DNA from: Bifidobacterium pullorum DSM 20433
GTDB lineage: Bacteria; Actinomycetota; Actinomycetes; Actinomycetales; Bifidobacteriaceae
Direction: 5' to 3'
Assembly: GCF_000771405.1 (NCBI RefSeq)
Contig: NZ_JDUI01000006.1
Span: 1 to 55,553 of the forward strand
Length of the DNA stretch: 55,553 nt
Shown: in pieces, positions 8,901 through 17,535 of the stretch
Numbering within the stretch: the first letter of the stretch is position 1
Layout: every line of letters begins with the position of its first letter
Program-made: the position numbers and the translations under genes
Notes under the pieces: model-generated
Told to the model about the DNA's origin: nothing
The model's database searches: none
Seen by the model: only the letters and a program-made list of their open reading frames with translations

Positions 8901-10268
8901 ATGGAACTCGCCGAAGATGAACACACCGAATTCAAACGCGCCTGGAGCGACAGCGCCAAACGATCCATCGTCGCGTTCGCCAACACCGATGGCGGCACCA
9001 TATACATCGGCGTGGATGACGACGGAACGGTCATAGGCGTCAAGGACCCCGATCAATGCATGCGGCAAGCGACCCAAGCCGCCGCCAATGCGATTCTTCC
9101 CGATATCCTGAACTTCATTTCGGTCTCCACCAACCACATGGAAGGACTACCGGTCGTCGTCGTGCAGGTCAGGCGGGGCACCCATCCACCCTATTATCTG
9201 GCCGACAAAGGCCCCCGTCCGGCAGGCGTGTACATTCGATCCGGAGCCGCCTCCATCCCCGCAACGGAAACCGCCATTCTCGATATGCTCCGGCAAAGCG
9301 CCCCCGTTGCATACGAAGACATGCCCAGCTTCCAGCAACAACTCACGTTCATTGCCACCAAGGCATTCTTCGATGCATCCGGCATACCTTTCGGCGAGCA
9401 TCAGCACCGATCCCTGGGGTTGCTGACCCCCGACGGCGTGTACACCAATCTCGCACTGCTGTTATCCGACCAATGCATGGCCTCCATCAAAGTGGCCGCA
9501 TTCGCCGATATCGGCAAAGAGGCATTCCAGTCGCGCAGTGAAATCACGGGCCCGCTACCCCAACAATTCGAACAGGCGAGGTCTCTACTGTCCCAATACA
9601 ATCATGTCCGCTCAGCCGTCGGCCCCGATATGCGCCGAGTGGACGAGTACGATTTCCCGCCGGACGTATTGAGGGAGGCATTACTTAACCTCATCATCCA
9701 CCGCGACTACGGCATCTCTGCCCCAAGTCTCATCAGCGTCCTCCCCGATCATATTGAATTCGTCAATCTCGGAGGACTACCGACCGGATTAACCAAGCAG
9801 GACATGCTCAACGGCATCTCCGTCCAGCGCAACCCCAAACTCGCCTCCATATTCTATCGTTTACGCCTGGTCGAAGCATATGGCACCGGAATCCGCCGCA
9901 TTACCCACGCTTACGCACACATGTCGGCAAAACCGGTTTTTTCCATCACCGATCACACCTTCAGTCTGAGCATCCCCGCCCTCGCCCCGAACCCGCCCAC
10001 AAAGGAGGATCCCGCCATAAGCACAAGGGTTCAAGATTCCCACTCCCCAACCAAGCGGATCGACTCTCATTCCGGCCACACCGACGAACACGAATCACTG
10101 ATACGGAAGTATGTGCGCGACCACGGCGTAATCACCCGAGCCGAAGCCCAACAAATCACCGGCATGTCCCAGGCGGCCGCCGCCAGATTGCTACGCGCCA
10201 TGGTCGAAAAGGGCCGGTTACGCCGCGTGGGCAACGGTCCGTCCACAGCCTACCGAATCAAGGAATAA
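8901..10268 (+). CDS. AlbA_2 (Schlafen-type) DNA-binding / ATP-binding transcriptional regulator-like protein
   Basis: The 455-residue protein begins with an AlbA_2 domain (ELAEDEHTEFKRAWSD, then AFANTDGGTIYIGVDDDGTV, about 1-110). A middle region ends in an ATP-binding helical module with the characteristic REALLNLIIHRDYG motif near residue 260 and EAYGTGIRRI near 330. The last ~60 residues (DHGVITRAEAQQITGMSQAAAARLLRAM) form a winged helix-turn-helix. Such proteins are widespread, poorly characterised and usually annotated as ATP-binding or divergent AAA proteins with DNA-binding domains; some sit in defence or regulatory islands. The start directly follows a pentanucleotide repeat and has no Shine-Dalgarno. 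Codon usage is more relaxed than the neighbours (more A/T third positions), consistent with horizontal origin. Confidence 0.8.
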   Translation: MELAEDEHTEFKRAWSDSAKRSIVAFANTDGGTIYIGVDDDGTVIGVKDPDQCMRQATQAAANAILPDILNFISVSTNHMEGLPVVVVQVRRGTHPPYYLADKGPRPAGVYIRSGAASIPATETAILDMLRQSAPVAYEDMPSFQQQLTFIATKAFFDASGIPFGEHQHRSLGLLTPDGVYTNLALLLSDQCMASIKVAAFADIGKEAFQSRSEITGPLPQQFEQARSLLSQYNHVRSAVGPDMRRVDEYDFPPDVLREALLNLIIHRDYGISAPSLISVLPDHIEFVNLGGLPTGLTKQDMLNGISVQRNPKLASIFYRLRLVEAYGTGIRRITHAYAHMSAKPVFSITDHTFSLSIPALAPNPPTKEDPAISTRVQDSHSPTKRIDSHSGHTDEHESLIRKYVRDHGVITRAEAQQITGMSQAAAARLLRAMVEKGRLRRVGNGPSTAYRIKE

Positions 10269-10339
10269 GGTTCCGCATATCGACGGTGTCCGACCCGAAC
10301 CATTCCACCGGGGACGCGGGTGCGCTGATATGACCCTGT

Positions 10340-10379
10340 AATATGCGTTTAGTTGCGGATTCGCAACTAAACGCATATT
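10340..10379. repeat. 18-bp perfect palindrome (TAGTTGCG-core family)
   Basis: AATATGCGTTTAGTTGCG (10340-10357) pairs perfectly with 10362-10379 across a GATT loop. The inner 20 bp share the core TAGTTGCGNATNNGCAACTA with the palindrome at 19985-20030, while the outer arms are unrelated but still self-complementary. It lies about 70 bp after the stop of the AlbA_2-like gene and could terminate it, although no T-run follows. The surrounding 10269-10520 holds no convincing gene. Confidence 0.9.
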
Positions 10380-10520
10380 GGCGACATCGCACACGCCCGC
10401 CACACCGCAAGACAGCGCGACCATCGTGCGTGCCCAACACCAAGCGGTGTGATTCGGCGGTCAATCCGAGTGCTCCAAGAAATCGCTCCACGGTGCTTTC
10501 GGCGCGTTGTTCGGCCTGAG

Positions 10521-10751
10521 CTAATCCAGGCGCTTCAGGAGGTCGGCGAGCGTGGTTTGCGCGAGGCGGTGCTCTAACGCCGCCTGGGCATCGGCCAGCT
10601 CACCGTCCAACACCTCGTGGATATGGCCCCCGACCGGGCAGTCCGGGTTGGGATTCGCGTGGAAATCGAACAGGTGGCCGCCGTCCAGTGAATCGACGGC
10701 GCGGAAGACGTCGAGCATGGTGATCTCGCCGGCGGGCCGGGCCCGCCCCAT
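10521..10751 (-). pseudogene. Rrf2-family regulator remnant (C-terminal half)
   Basis: The 76 encoded residues (RPAGEITMLDVFRAVDS, then NPNPDCPVGGHIHEVLDGEL and LAQTTLADLLKRLD) match the C-terminal half of YwnA-like Rrf2 regulators. The N-terminal helix-turn-helix is missing: homology stops at about 10750, with an in-frame stop at 10761-10763, where the reading passes directly into the DUF624 remnant on the other strand. The apparent ATG at 10751 is probably accidental and no ribosome site precedes it. The gene is best read as a deletion product and should not bind DNA. Confidence 0.7.
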
Positions 10752-11113
10752 TCTGGCGGTTCATGACGTTGCTGACCCGATACACGGCACTGAACGTGCT
10801 GTTCGTCATCACCTGCATCCCGGTCGTCACCATCGGCCCGGCGCTCACCGCGCTGTACAGCACGGTGTTCGCATACAACGACCATGAGGACATCAACCTG
10901 CATCGCGAATATCTCAAGCGCTTCAAGCGTGAATTCTTGCCGGGGCTGCTGTCGTCCATCATCTTCCTCGTACTGGCGGCGTTGATCATCTTCGGTTTCG
11001 CTTGGATCGCCTATGCGAAGTCGCTCGTGCTGCTGCGCGCGTTCGACAAGTTCTCCGATCCGAACAAGGCGCAGGAACAGCCCACCTACGTCAACAGCAG
11101 CGCCTCGCTCTAG
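10751..11113 (+). pseudogene. DUF624 (YesL-like) membrane protein remnant
   Basis: From 10751 the frame reads FWRFMTLLTRYTALNVLFVI then TCIPVVTIGPALTALYS, the hallmark first segment of YesL-like DUF624 proteins. A second hydrophobic helix follows around 10940-11020. Homology begins in mid-sequence, exactly where the Rrf2 remnant ends. The product, about 120 residues, is roughly half the usual ~200, and its tail (DKFSDPNKAQEQPTYVNSSASL) looks atypical. DUF624 proteins usually accompany sugar ABC importers, of which none is adjacent. The ATG at 10763 has no ribosome site. I read it as a 5'-truncated relic, though a short expressed membrane protein cannot be excluded. Confidence 0.6.
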
Positions 11114-11158
11114 CGGGACGCCCGACACAACAACCCGTTTCATCCTCCTCCTTCCTTG

Positions 11159-11188
11159 GGGCTTCCGTCCGGCAACGGGCGGAAGCCC
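11159..11188 (+). terminator. hairpin downstream of the DUF624 remnant
   Basis: GGGCTTCCGTCC and GGGCGGAAGCCC form a 12-bp stem (one mismatch) around a short loop, followed by TT-CCTTG. It lies 46 bp past the remnant's stop and before the DedA gene. The rest of 11114-11328 shows only presumed promoter sequence for the DedA gene. Confidence 0.7.
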
Positions 11189-11328
11189 TTCCTTGTTTCC
11201 CGCCCGGAGAAGAGCGTTCCGCCCCCAAGGCATCCCGCGAAGCCGCACCCATTGTTGGCGCACGGCGGTATGGTTGGTTCCGGCCAATGTGTCGCAATAC
11301 CGACCACAGACAGAGGGATATCTAAGGT

Positions 11329-12003
11329 ATGGGTTTCGTCAATTTCATCGTCGAGCTGCTCAAGGATCCGCGCGCGGCGATCGCCAGCTGGATCGCGATG
11401 GGTGTCGCGCCGACGCTGGGCTTCATCTTCCTGATCATCTTCATCGAAACGGGCGTGGTCTTCTTCCCGTTCCTGCCGGGCGACTCGCTGCTGTTCGCAG
11501 CCGGATTCTTCGCCGCTCCGGACGCGGCGACCGGAGAGTCCGCGCTGCCGTTGATGGCGTTGCTGCCGGTGGTGTGGTGCGCGCCGATCATCGGCGACCA
11601 GTGCAACTATTTCATCGGTCATTTCTTCGGACGCCGCATCATCGAATCCGGCAAGGTCAAGGCCCTGACCCCGGAACGTCTGGCCAAGACCGAGTCGATG
11701 ATCGAGAAGTGGGGGCCGCTGGCCGTGTTCCTCGGACGTTTCTTCCCGTTCATCCGCACGTTCATGCCGTTCATCTCCGGCATTTCCGGCATGCGCTGGG
11801 CCCGGTTCACCCCGTTCTCGGTGCTGGGCGGCCTGTGCTGGTCCACGCTGTTCACCCTGCTCGGCTATTTCTTCGGCGGCATCCCGGTGGTGCAGGAGAA
11901 CTTCGAGCTGGTCATCGTGGCCATTCTGGTGATCTCCCTGATCCCGACCATCGTCGGCCTGCTCAAGGCCAAGTTCGGCAAGAAGCGTCCCGCCGCCAAC
12001 TAA
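11329..12003 (+). CDS. DedA/SNARE-associated family membrane protein
   Basis: The 224-residue polytopic protein has the DedA layout. A re-entrant N-terminal segment contains FIFLIIFIETGVVFFPFLPG and GDSLLFAAGFF. The conserved GRFFPFIRTFMPFISGISGM block follows at about 145-165, and hydrophobic helices make up the C-terminus. DedA proteins act in membrane homeostasis, and members have been linked to polyprenyl-phosphate or phospholipid transport. An AGAGGG sits about 12 nt before the ATG and AAGG closer; spacing is not ideal, but the start matches family length. It is a single-gene unit followed by GC-rich CCCCGGG inverted repeats (12004-12075) that may terminate it. Confidence 0.92.
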   Translation: MGFVNFIVELLKDPRAAIASWIAMGVAPTLGFIFLIIFIETGVVFFPFLPGDSLLFAAGFFAAPDAATGESALPLMALLPVVWCAPIIGDQCNYFIGHFFGRRIIESGKVKALTPERLAKTESMIEKWGPLAVFLGRFFPFIRTFMPFISGISGMRWARFTPFSVLGGLCWSTLFTLLGYFFGGIPVVQENFELVIVAILVISLIPTIVGLLKAKFGKKRPAAN

Positions 12004-12081
12004 CCCCGCCACCCCGGGTCCCATCCCCGGGCACCCCATCCCGGGGTCATCCCGGGTCCCCGCCTCGGGGTCCCAGTTTAC

Positions 12082-12175
12082 GGACTCTGACACATTGCAA
12101 CGTCAACCCGTTTTCAAAAACCCCGGAATTCCGCGGTTTTCGGGGATGGATCACGGTCACGATGGATCAGAGTCC
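12082..12175. repeat. long imperfect palindrome with central EcoRI-like palindrome
   Basis: GGACTCTGA (12082-12090) pairs with TCAGAGTCC (12167-12175). The interior carries TGACACATTGCAACGT near the left arm and CGGAATTCCG (12124-12133) at the centre. Both features recur in the element at 20654-20727. The 12004-12512 stretch otherwise holds the GC-rich tail of the DedA gene, a tRNA promoter, tRNA-Ala and its terminator. Confidence 0.75.
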
Positions 12176-12195
12176 AAAAAGCGGCGCCACGGAAC

Positions 12196-12224
12196 TTGCA
12201 TTTGGGCAGGGGTCGCACTATAGT
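12196..12224 (+). promoter_or_regulatory. sigma-70-type promoter of tRNA-Ala
   Basis: TTGCAT (12196-12201) and TATAGT (12219-12224) are spaced by exactly 17 nt, and the tRNA begins 36 nt further on. Confidence 0.8.
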
Positions 12225-12260
12225 GGCCGATGTTGTCCTGCGGAGCAAGACAACATCCAC

Positions 12261-12333
12261 GGGGCTGTAGCTCAGTTGGTAGAGCGCTTCGTTCGCATCG
12301 AAGAGGTCGTGGTTTCGATTACCATCAGCTCCA
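12261..12333 (+). tRNA. tRNA-Ala (anticodon CGC)
   Basis: The 73-nt sequence folds into a cloverleaf: acceptor GGGGCTG / CAGCTCC with discriminator A, D-arm containing AGCTCAGTTGGTAGAGC, and anticodon stem CTTCG / CGAAG around loop TTCGCAT (anticodon CGC, reads GCG). The T-arm is GTGGT-TTCGATT-ACCAT. The CCA end is not encoded. Confidence 0.96.
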
Positions 12334-12338
12334 CGAGG

Positions 12339-12373
12339 ACCCTCCGGATTCCACCCCGGAGGGTTTTCTTTTT
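12339..12373 (+). terminator. rho-independent terminator of tRNA-Ala
   Basis: ACCCTCCGG and CCGGAGGGT form a stem followed by TTTTCTTTTT, starting 6 nt after the tRNA 3' end. Confidence 0.95.
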
Positions 12374-12512
12374 CCCGACCGACCCGTCGCGATATCCCGA
12401 CGGCGACGTATGCCGCATCCGCCCGGCACTTCCGCCTCCTTCCTCCGACAGACCGTCATATCCAAGGACTCCCACGGTATACATTGGTACTAAGAGACAG
12501 GAAGGACGAGCC

Positions 12513-13274
12513 ATGCCCCGCAAATACTACGACATCGAATTCTCCCCCGTCATCATCGCGCTCGACGTCTCCAGTTCGATGGAGACCGACGACAGCGGCA
12601 ACCATCCCCTTCAGGTGGCCGAAGGCATCATCCCCCAACTTGCGGAGCTCGGCAAACACTTCCCCACCGTCGACGACATGACCCGCATCGGCCTGATCAC
12701 GTTCAGTTCCGGCGCCGAGGTGCAGCTGCCGTTGGGCGAGGTCGGCAAACTCTCCGACCTCGCCGGCAAGAGTGTTGATTTCAAGCCGCAGGGACTGACC
12801 TACTACGGCGCGGCGTTCAAACTCATCCATTCCGAGCTCCAGCAGGTGCGCCAGCGCCTGTTCGAGCACGAGCATCTCGAGGGGCTGAGCGTCGGCTACC
12901 ACCGCCCCGTGGTCTTCTTCATCACCGACGGCCGCCCCAACGATTCCGACGCCGACCGCAAAGCCGCCTGGGAGGCGTTGGTCGGGGACGACGAACTGTC
13001 CCCTCATTTCGTGACCTTCGGCGTCGGCAACGTCCGCGCCGAGCACATCGCCCCGTACTGCAACCGCCGCGGACGTGTGTTGCTCGCCCGCGACCCGGCG
13101 AACGTCGCCCGCGACATCACCGACCTCATCGAACTGATGTGCGCCACCATCGTCACAATGAACGACAGCGGGCCGTCCCGCCGGGACGACGAATCGTTGT
13201 TCGCGGCGGATCACGACAGCTGGCGCGCGAACTTCGACGTGCTGAACTTCAACGACCAGTACGACGTGCTGTAA
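12513..13274 (+). CDS. TerY-like VWA domain protein
   Basis: The 253-residue cytoplasmic protein is almost entirely one von Willebrand factor A domain. Its MIDAS metal site is complete: DVSSSM near residue 19-24, the threonine in PQGLTYYGAAF near 94 and the aspartate in FITDGRPND near 137. TerY-type VWA proteins bind a divalent ion and act as protein-interaction modules. The ATG at 12513 has GGAAGG upstream and is where homology begins; earlier in-frame codons run through the tRNA. It is first in a four-gene run (gap of 21 bp to the PP2C gene). In the described TerY-P triads, VWA, PP2C and kinase are encoded together, which is the arrangement here. Confidence 0.9.
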   Translation: MPRKYYDIEFSPVIIALDVSSSMETDDSGNHPLQVAEGIIPQLAELGKHFPTVDDMTRIGLITFSSGAEVQLPLGEVGKLSDLAGKSVDFKPQGLTYYGAAFKLIHSELQQVRQRLFEHEHLEGLSVGYHRPVVFFITDGRPNDSDADRKAAWEALVGDDELSPHFVTFGVGNVRAEHIAPYCNRRGRVLLARDPANVARDITDLIELMCATIVTMNDSGPSRRDDESLFAADHDSWRANFDVLNFNDQYDVL

Positions 13275-13295
13275 CCCCAAGCGAAGGAGACGACC

Positions 13296-14807
13296 ATGCA
13301 GGACGCATCCGTGTGGGAGACCGTGTTCGCCATACTGCTGCCGATCGGCGTCGCGCTGGTCGCGGCCGTGATCATCCCCGCGATCATCATCGCCATCGCG
13401 CTGCGGGTGCAGAATAAACGCGACGCCGCGAACCCGCCGACCGGTGCCGGCGCGGACGAACGCGCGGTCGGCGCCGGCGGGGATGCGTCCGACAGCGCAG
13501 CCGATGACGGCACCCCGTCAGCCGACAACGCCGCGCCGCCCGCCATTCCCCCATCCTCCGTGCCGACGTTGAACGAGCTGGCCGCCGGCAGTGAGATTCC
13601 GCCGCGCGCGGATCATGAGGACCGTGAGGTTCCCGGGGATGACGGGGCCCGCGCGGATGCCGCGAAGATCGATGCGCCGACCGTGGTCCTGTCCAACCCG
13701 CTGCCTCCCGCCCCGCCGACCGTTGCGCAAACCGCCGAGGAACCCGCCGATGCGCGGACCGCCGTCGAAGAGACCGACGCCCCCGAGCCGCAGCCCGCCG
13801 AAGAGTCTGGCACGCAACTGCTCTTCCCGCCGATCGACGCACAGCCTGCCGTCCCGCCCGAAGACGTCTGGATCATGCCGCCCGCTCCCGCCGATATCAC
13901 GACCGTCGACCACGGTACGCGCGCCGGCGTCGATGCGCTCGGTCCGGGAGCCACTGCCGTCATGCCCGAACGCCGCCCGGTTGACGTGCGGGAGGCGTCC
14001 ACCGCCGGACCGGCGTTCGCACTCGACACCTTGGAATGCAGCGGGCTCACGTTGGCGTTCGCCTCGATTCGCGGGCTCGGCCATGAGGATTTCGGCCGTC
14101 CCCGCCAGGATTACGCCGCCATCGCGCAGGAGGGTCGGTATCTGATCGCCGCCATGGCGGATGGCGTCTCCGAGTCGCGCTTCTCCCATGTCGGCGCCTC
14201 CGTGGCTTGCCGTGCGGCCATGGCGGCCGTGCAGGGGCAGTTGGAGCGGCAGGTTCCGCTCGATGACATCGACTGGCGCGGCGTGACCGAGGAGGTCCGC
14301 ACGATGCTGCGCCGCCGCGCCCGTGTGATGCTTGGCCGCGACGCCGAGGCCGACACCGACGACCGGGAGTGTGCCCTGCTGCTGGGCACCACGGCCGAGG
14401 TGCTGGTCGTCGACGCCGAGGCGAGCGAGCCCGAGTTCGTCCGCGCGACCCTGGCCGGAGACGGCTACGCCTTCGTCCTCGACACCGAGCGCGGATTGCG
14501 CCCGCTGGGTTCCACCAAATCGGAGGATGCGGCCGGTCTGTTGTCCAGCGAGGTCACCCCGCTGCCGGCGCAACCCGGCGAAGGCTATCCGATCATCTCA
14601 CGCGGCACGCTGCATCGTGGGACGCAGGCGGTGCTGGTGACGACCGACGGCATCGGCGACGATATGGCCGACGGGGACTCGCCCATCGCCGGCTACCTGT
14701 GGGAGCGTTTGCGCAGGCCCGTGCCGCCTTACGAACTGCTGCGCGTCGTCTCGTACCTGAGGCGGCAGTCGAATGATGACCGAACGGCGATGCTGCTATG
14801 GGCATGA
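13296..14807 (+). CDS. membrane-anchored PP2C-type protein phosphatase
   Basis: The 503-residue protein begins with a single N-terminal membrane anchor (about 8-32: FAILLPIGVALVAAVIIPAI). A ~200-residue Ala/Pro/Asp-rich linker follows, then a C-terminal PP2C-like domain from about 245. Metal-binding positions are visible as PRQDYAAI, AAMADGVSES, VTTDGIGDDM and QSNDDRTAML, so it should be an active Mn/Mg-dependent Ser/Thr phosphatase. AAGGAG lies 6 nt before the ATG. It overlaps the next gene by 10 bp (or by 4 bp if that gene uses its second ATG), indicating translational coupling with the kinase it may oppose. Confidence 0.88.
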   Translation: MQDASVWETVFAILLPIGVALVAAVIIPAIIIAIALRVQNKRDAANPPTGAGADERAVGAGGDASDSAADDGTPSADNAAPPAIPPSSVPTLNELAAGSEIPPRADHEDREVPGDDGARADAAKIDAPTVVLSNPLPPAPPTVAQTAEEPADARTAVEETDAPEPQPAEESGTQLLFPPIDAQPAVPPEDVWIMPPAPADITTVDHGTRAGVDALGPGATAVMPERRPVDVREASTAGPAFALDTLECSGLTLAFASIRGLGHEDFGRPRQDYAAIAQEGRYLIAAMADGVSESRFSHVGASVACRAAMAAVQGQLERQVPLDDIDWRGVTEEVRTMLRRRARVMLGRDAEADTDDRECALLLGTTAEVLVVDAEASEPEFVRATLAGDGYAFVLDTERGLRPLGSTKSEDAAGLLSSEVTPLPAQPGEGYPIISRGTLHRGTQAVLVTTDGIGDDMADGDSPIAGYLWERLRRPVPPYELLRVVSYLRRQSNDDRTAMLLWA

Positions 14808-17509
14808 CCGTGGAGGAGCTGTCCCAATCGGATCCCGTTCGACTGGGATTGGACAAGGTCGGCCACGGCGGCCAGGCCACCGTCTACCGCCTGCCGGCCG
14901 ACATGCGGGTGAAGGGCTGCGATCGTCTGGTCTACAAGCGGTACGCGCCCTCCACCGTGCTGCGGGAGCGGCGGACCGCCATTCGCGTCAGTCTGGAACA
15001 ACTCATCGCCAGTTACGATGACCTGGGTTCGCTGCCGCATGGCATCAAGCTCAAACGGGACATCGACGCCCATGCGGCGTGGCCGCTGGCGGTGGTGGAG
15101 GCGGCCGACGGTTCGCTCGGCGTCGTCGAACGGCTGGTCGACGCGCGATTCCTCGGCGGTCCGGATTCCGGCCGCGCGGAATGCCTGGAAATGTGGATCA
15201 GGGACGAGTCCGCCACCCATCTGATCGACGAGGCGGGCCTGAACCGGCTGACCGATGAAGGTCGCCGCCGCGCCGCGCTGCAGGTCCTGGCCTATTACGC
15301 GATGCTGCACGGGCTCGGATTCGTCATCGGCGACATCAGTTTCTCCAACATCATGCTGTTCGTGCCCGAATCCGGCCAGTCGGAACGGGTGAACGTCGGG
15401 TTCATCGAGGTCGACACCTATCGGCATGTGCGACGGGCCGGCGGCATGCCGCAGGGCACCTCGCCCACCTTCACCGTGCCGGAGGCGGACACGTGGCTGG
15501 AACGCTCCGAACACGCCGAATCCGAGTCCGAGCGCCGCTACGCGCAGGCCAAGTCGTTGCTGCAGACGCAGGCCTCCGACGTATACAAGGCCGCGCTGGT
15601 CGTGCTGCGGCTGTTCTCCGACGAGGAGCGGTTTCCCACCAGCATCCGTTGCGTTCGCGGCGACCATCACCGCGAACGGCTGCGCCGCGTGTGGAGCGAG
15701 ACCGCGATCCGCGCGCTGGAGGACGCGCTGGAGGACGACCCCGCCGTCCGTCCGACGATGGACGACCTGTATTGGGCGTTCTGCACGGGTCGTCCGGTGC
15801 GGAACCGCTGCGGTGCCGCCGCCCCGGCTTCCGGCAGCGACGTGGCGCTGCTCGTGGTCGACGGGCAGACCATGCAGCAGGATGGCGTTGTCGTATGCGA
15901 CCTGTGTCCGTCGGCACCGGGTGGAACGCAGTGCATCATCCTGATGACGGAACAAGACCGGGCGACCGTCGTCTGCCCGGCGGCGCCGCTGGCCAGCATC
16001 ATGCACTGGCCGATCCGACGCTTCCAGCCATCCGGCGGCTCGGCGTCCGAACCGACCAACACCACCGGCAACGGTATCGAAACCGCATCCGAGATGTGGA
16101 CCGCACGTGCGCTGATCGATGATCCCGACGCGCGAATCGACGTGTACGCGTACGCCGACCTGCACAGCGTCCCCGGTCTGGAACAGGCGATCGACCAGAC
16201 GGCGGGGACGCGCATCATGCCGCGGACCACAATCAAGCCGAAAACAGCCGCATCAGCCGTCACGAACACGGCGGCGGGGATTGCGGCGACTTCGGCGAGC
16301 GCCGCGGACACGAACAAGGGCACAGACGCAACCACCGGCGGCTCCCCCGCCGACAGCCCGCTGGACGATTTGGATTTCGACGCGTTCCTCGAACAGATTC
16401 TGCAAGACAGCGCGAACGGCGAAACGACCAGCGAGGATTCCGTCACAACAAACGCCAGCGCAACCCCCGATCCGATTCCCGCGCCGAAAACCGCGCCCGC
16501 GTCCGTTCCGGGGAAAGCCCCGCGAAAGAAGACCGCCAAGGGCAAGTCGGCCAATGCAAACCCGGCCGCGACTTCCGCATCCGCGACCGCCGCAACCAAA
16601 CCGTCCGCAACCAAATCCAAGTCGAAGTCGGCGGCACCAATCCCCGAACCGGTCAGAAAGCGCCGCAACACCTACATACTGATGGCGCTGGCGTCGGCCG
16701 TGTGCCTGGGATGCATCCTGTACGTGATGCTCGCCGCCGTGATGCCGGATCTGCCGGCGTTCCAGACGTTGCCGTTCGGGTTGGACGAGTACACGATTCG
16801 CGACATGGCGGAGGGCCTGTGCTCCCCGGTGGGGGCCATCCTGCTGATGATGACGGTGTTGAGCCTGCTGATCCTGCCGAAAACCGCCCGGCAGGGAACG
16901 GATGAAAACGCCGTTGCGATGGGCACGGCCGCCCTGTTCCTCGTCCTGCTGGGCGCGGTGTACGCCAACGACACCGCCGAATCGTGGGTACGGTGGACCT
17001 CGACGATAGCGGCCGGTCTGGAGCTGCTGAGTCTGACGGTGTCCGTGGGCGAAAGCGGCCCCCAACTCACGCCGTTCCGCGAGCCGGCCGACCGCGATCC
17101 CAAGCCGTCCGGGTACGGCTGGATCTCCCCGATACTGTTGGCGGTGACACTGGTCGAGTGGCATATTCCGATTGCCGTGGGACAGTTCATGTCGACGGCG
17201 TTCGGCTTTTCCGGCGGAACGTTGACGTTGCGTAACAGTGCCGACCTGGGCGGCAACGGGGTGACGATTCAGGATGTGCTCTACGATCCCGATTACATGG
17301 GATTGTGGTTCACCGGCGCGCTGGTGATCGGCGCGCTGTGGCTGCTGGCGCGGTGGCGCGTGGCCAAACCGGTGGCGTGGATACTGTGCATCACCGGTTT
17401 GATCGTATTGACGTTCAGTTCGCCCGCCGCGCCCGCGATCTATTGGGCCATTCCCGATGCCGCCAAGCCGCTGGTGAACGCGCTGCTGAACACGTCGTTG
17501 ATTCTCTAG
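14798..17509 (+). CDS. divergent protein-kinase-fold protein with C-terminal polytopic membrane domain
   Basis: A 903-residue protein. Residues ~15-330 form a kinase-like fold: glycine loop GHGGQATVYRL, lysine in LVYKRYAP, catalytic-loop equivalent GFVIGDISFSNIMLF (HRD replaced by IGD, with the downstream Asn kept), and metal-binding equivalent FIEVDTYRH in place of DFG. A linker rich in Ala, Thr, Lys and Pro spans about 480-620. About seven hydrophobic segments follow from ~626 to the end. Start at 14798, or at the second ATG 14804, which would give an ATGA overlap with the phosphatase gene. It fits the kinase slot of TerY-P triads, but the membrane domain is unusual. Activity is likely but not guaranteed, given the altered motifs. 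Confidence 0.82.
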   Translation: MGMTVEELSQSDPVRLGLDKVGHGGQATVYRLPADMRVKGCDRLVYKRYAPSTVLRERRTAIRVSLEQLIASYDDLGSLPHGIKLKRDIDAHAAWPLAVVEAADGSLGVVERLVDARFLGGPDSGRAECLEMWIRDESATHLIDEAGLNRLTDEGRRRAALQVLAYYAMLHGLGFVIGDISFSNIMLFVPESGQSERVNVGFIEVDTYRHVRRAGGMPQGTSPTFTVPEADTWLERSEHAESESERRYAQAKSLLQTQASDVYKAALVVLRLFSDEERFPTSIRCVRGDHHRERLRRVWSETAIRALEDALEDDPAVRPTMDDLYWAFCTGRPVRNRCGAAAPASGSDVALLVVDGQTMQQDGVVVCDLCPSAPGGTQCIILMTEQDRATVVCPAAPLASIMHWPIRRFQPSGGSASEPTNTTGNGIETASEMWTARALIDDPDARIDVYAYADLHSVPGLEQAIDQTAGTRIMPRTTIKPKTAASAVTNTAAGIAATSASAADTNKGTDATTGGSPADSPLDDLDFDAFLEQILQDSANGETTSEDSVTTNASATPDPIPAPKTAPASVPGKAPRKKTAKGKSANANPAATSASATAATKPSATKSKSKSAAPIPEPVRKRRNTYILMALASAVCLGCILYVMLAAVMPDLPAFQTLPFGLDEYTIRDMAEGLCSPVGAILLMMTVLSLLILPKTARQGTDENAVAMGTAALFLVLLGAVYANDTAESWVRWTSTIAAGLELLSLTVSVGESGPQLTPFREPADRDPKPSGYGWISPILLAVTLVEWHIPIAVGQFMSTAFGFSGGTLTLRNSADLGGNGVTIQDVLYDPDYMGLWFTGALVIGALWLLARWRVAKPVAWILCITGLIVLTFSSPAAPAIYWAIPDAAKPLVNALLNTSLIL

Positions 17510-17535
17510 CCACATATCGAGCAAAGGAGACGATT

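Noticed and set aside
8859..9137. Minus-strand ORF through the pentanucleotide repeat (ILSYLILSYLI end)
   Set aside because: Reads antisense to the conserved AlbA_2 domain and its end is only the translated repeat.
12230..12493. Plus-strand 87-codon frame across the tRNA
   Set aside because: It is a translation of tRNA-Ala and its terminator.
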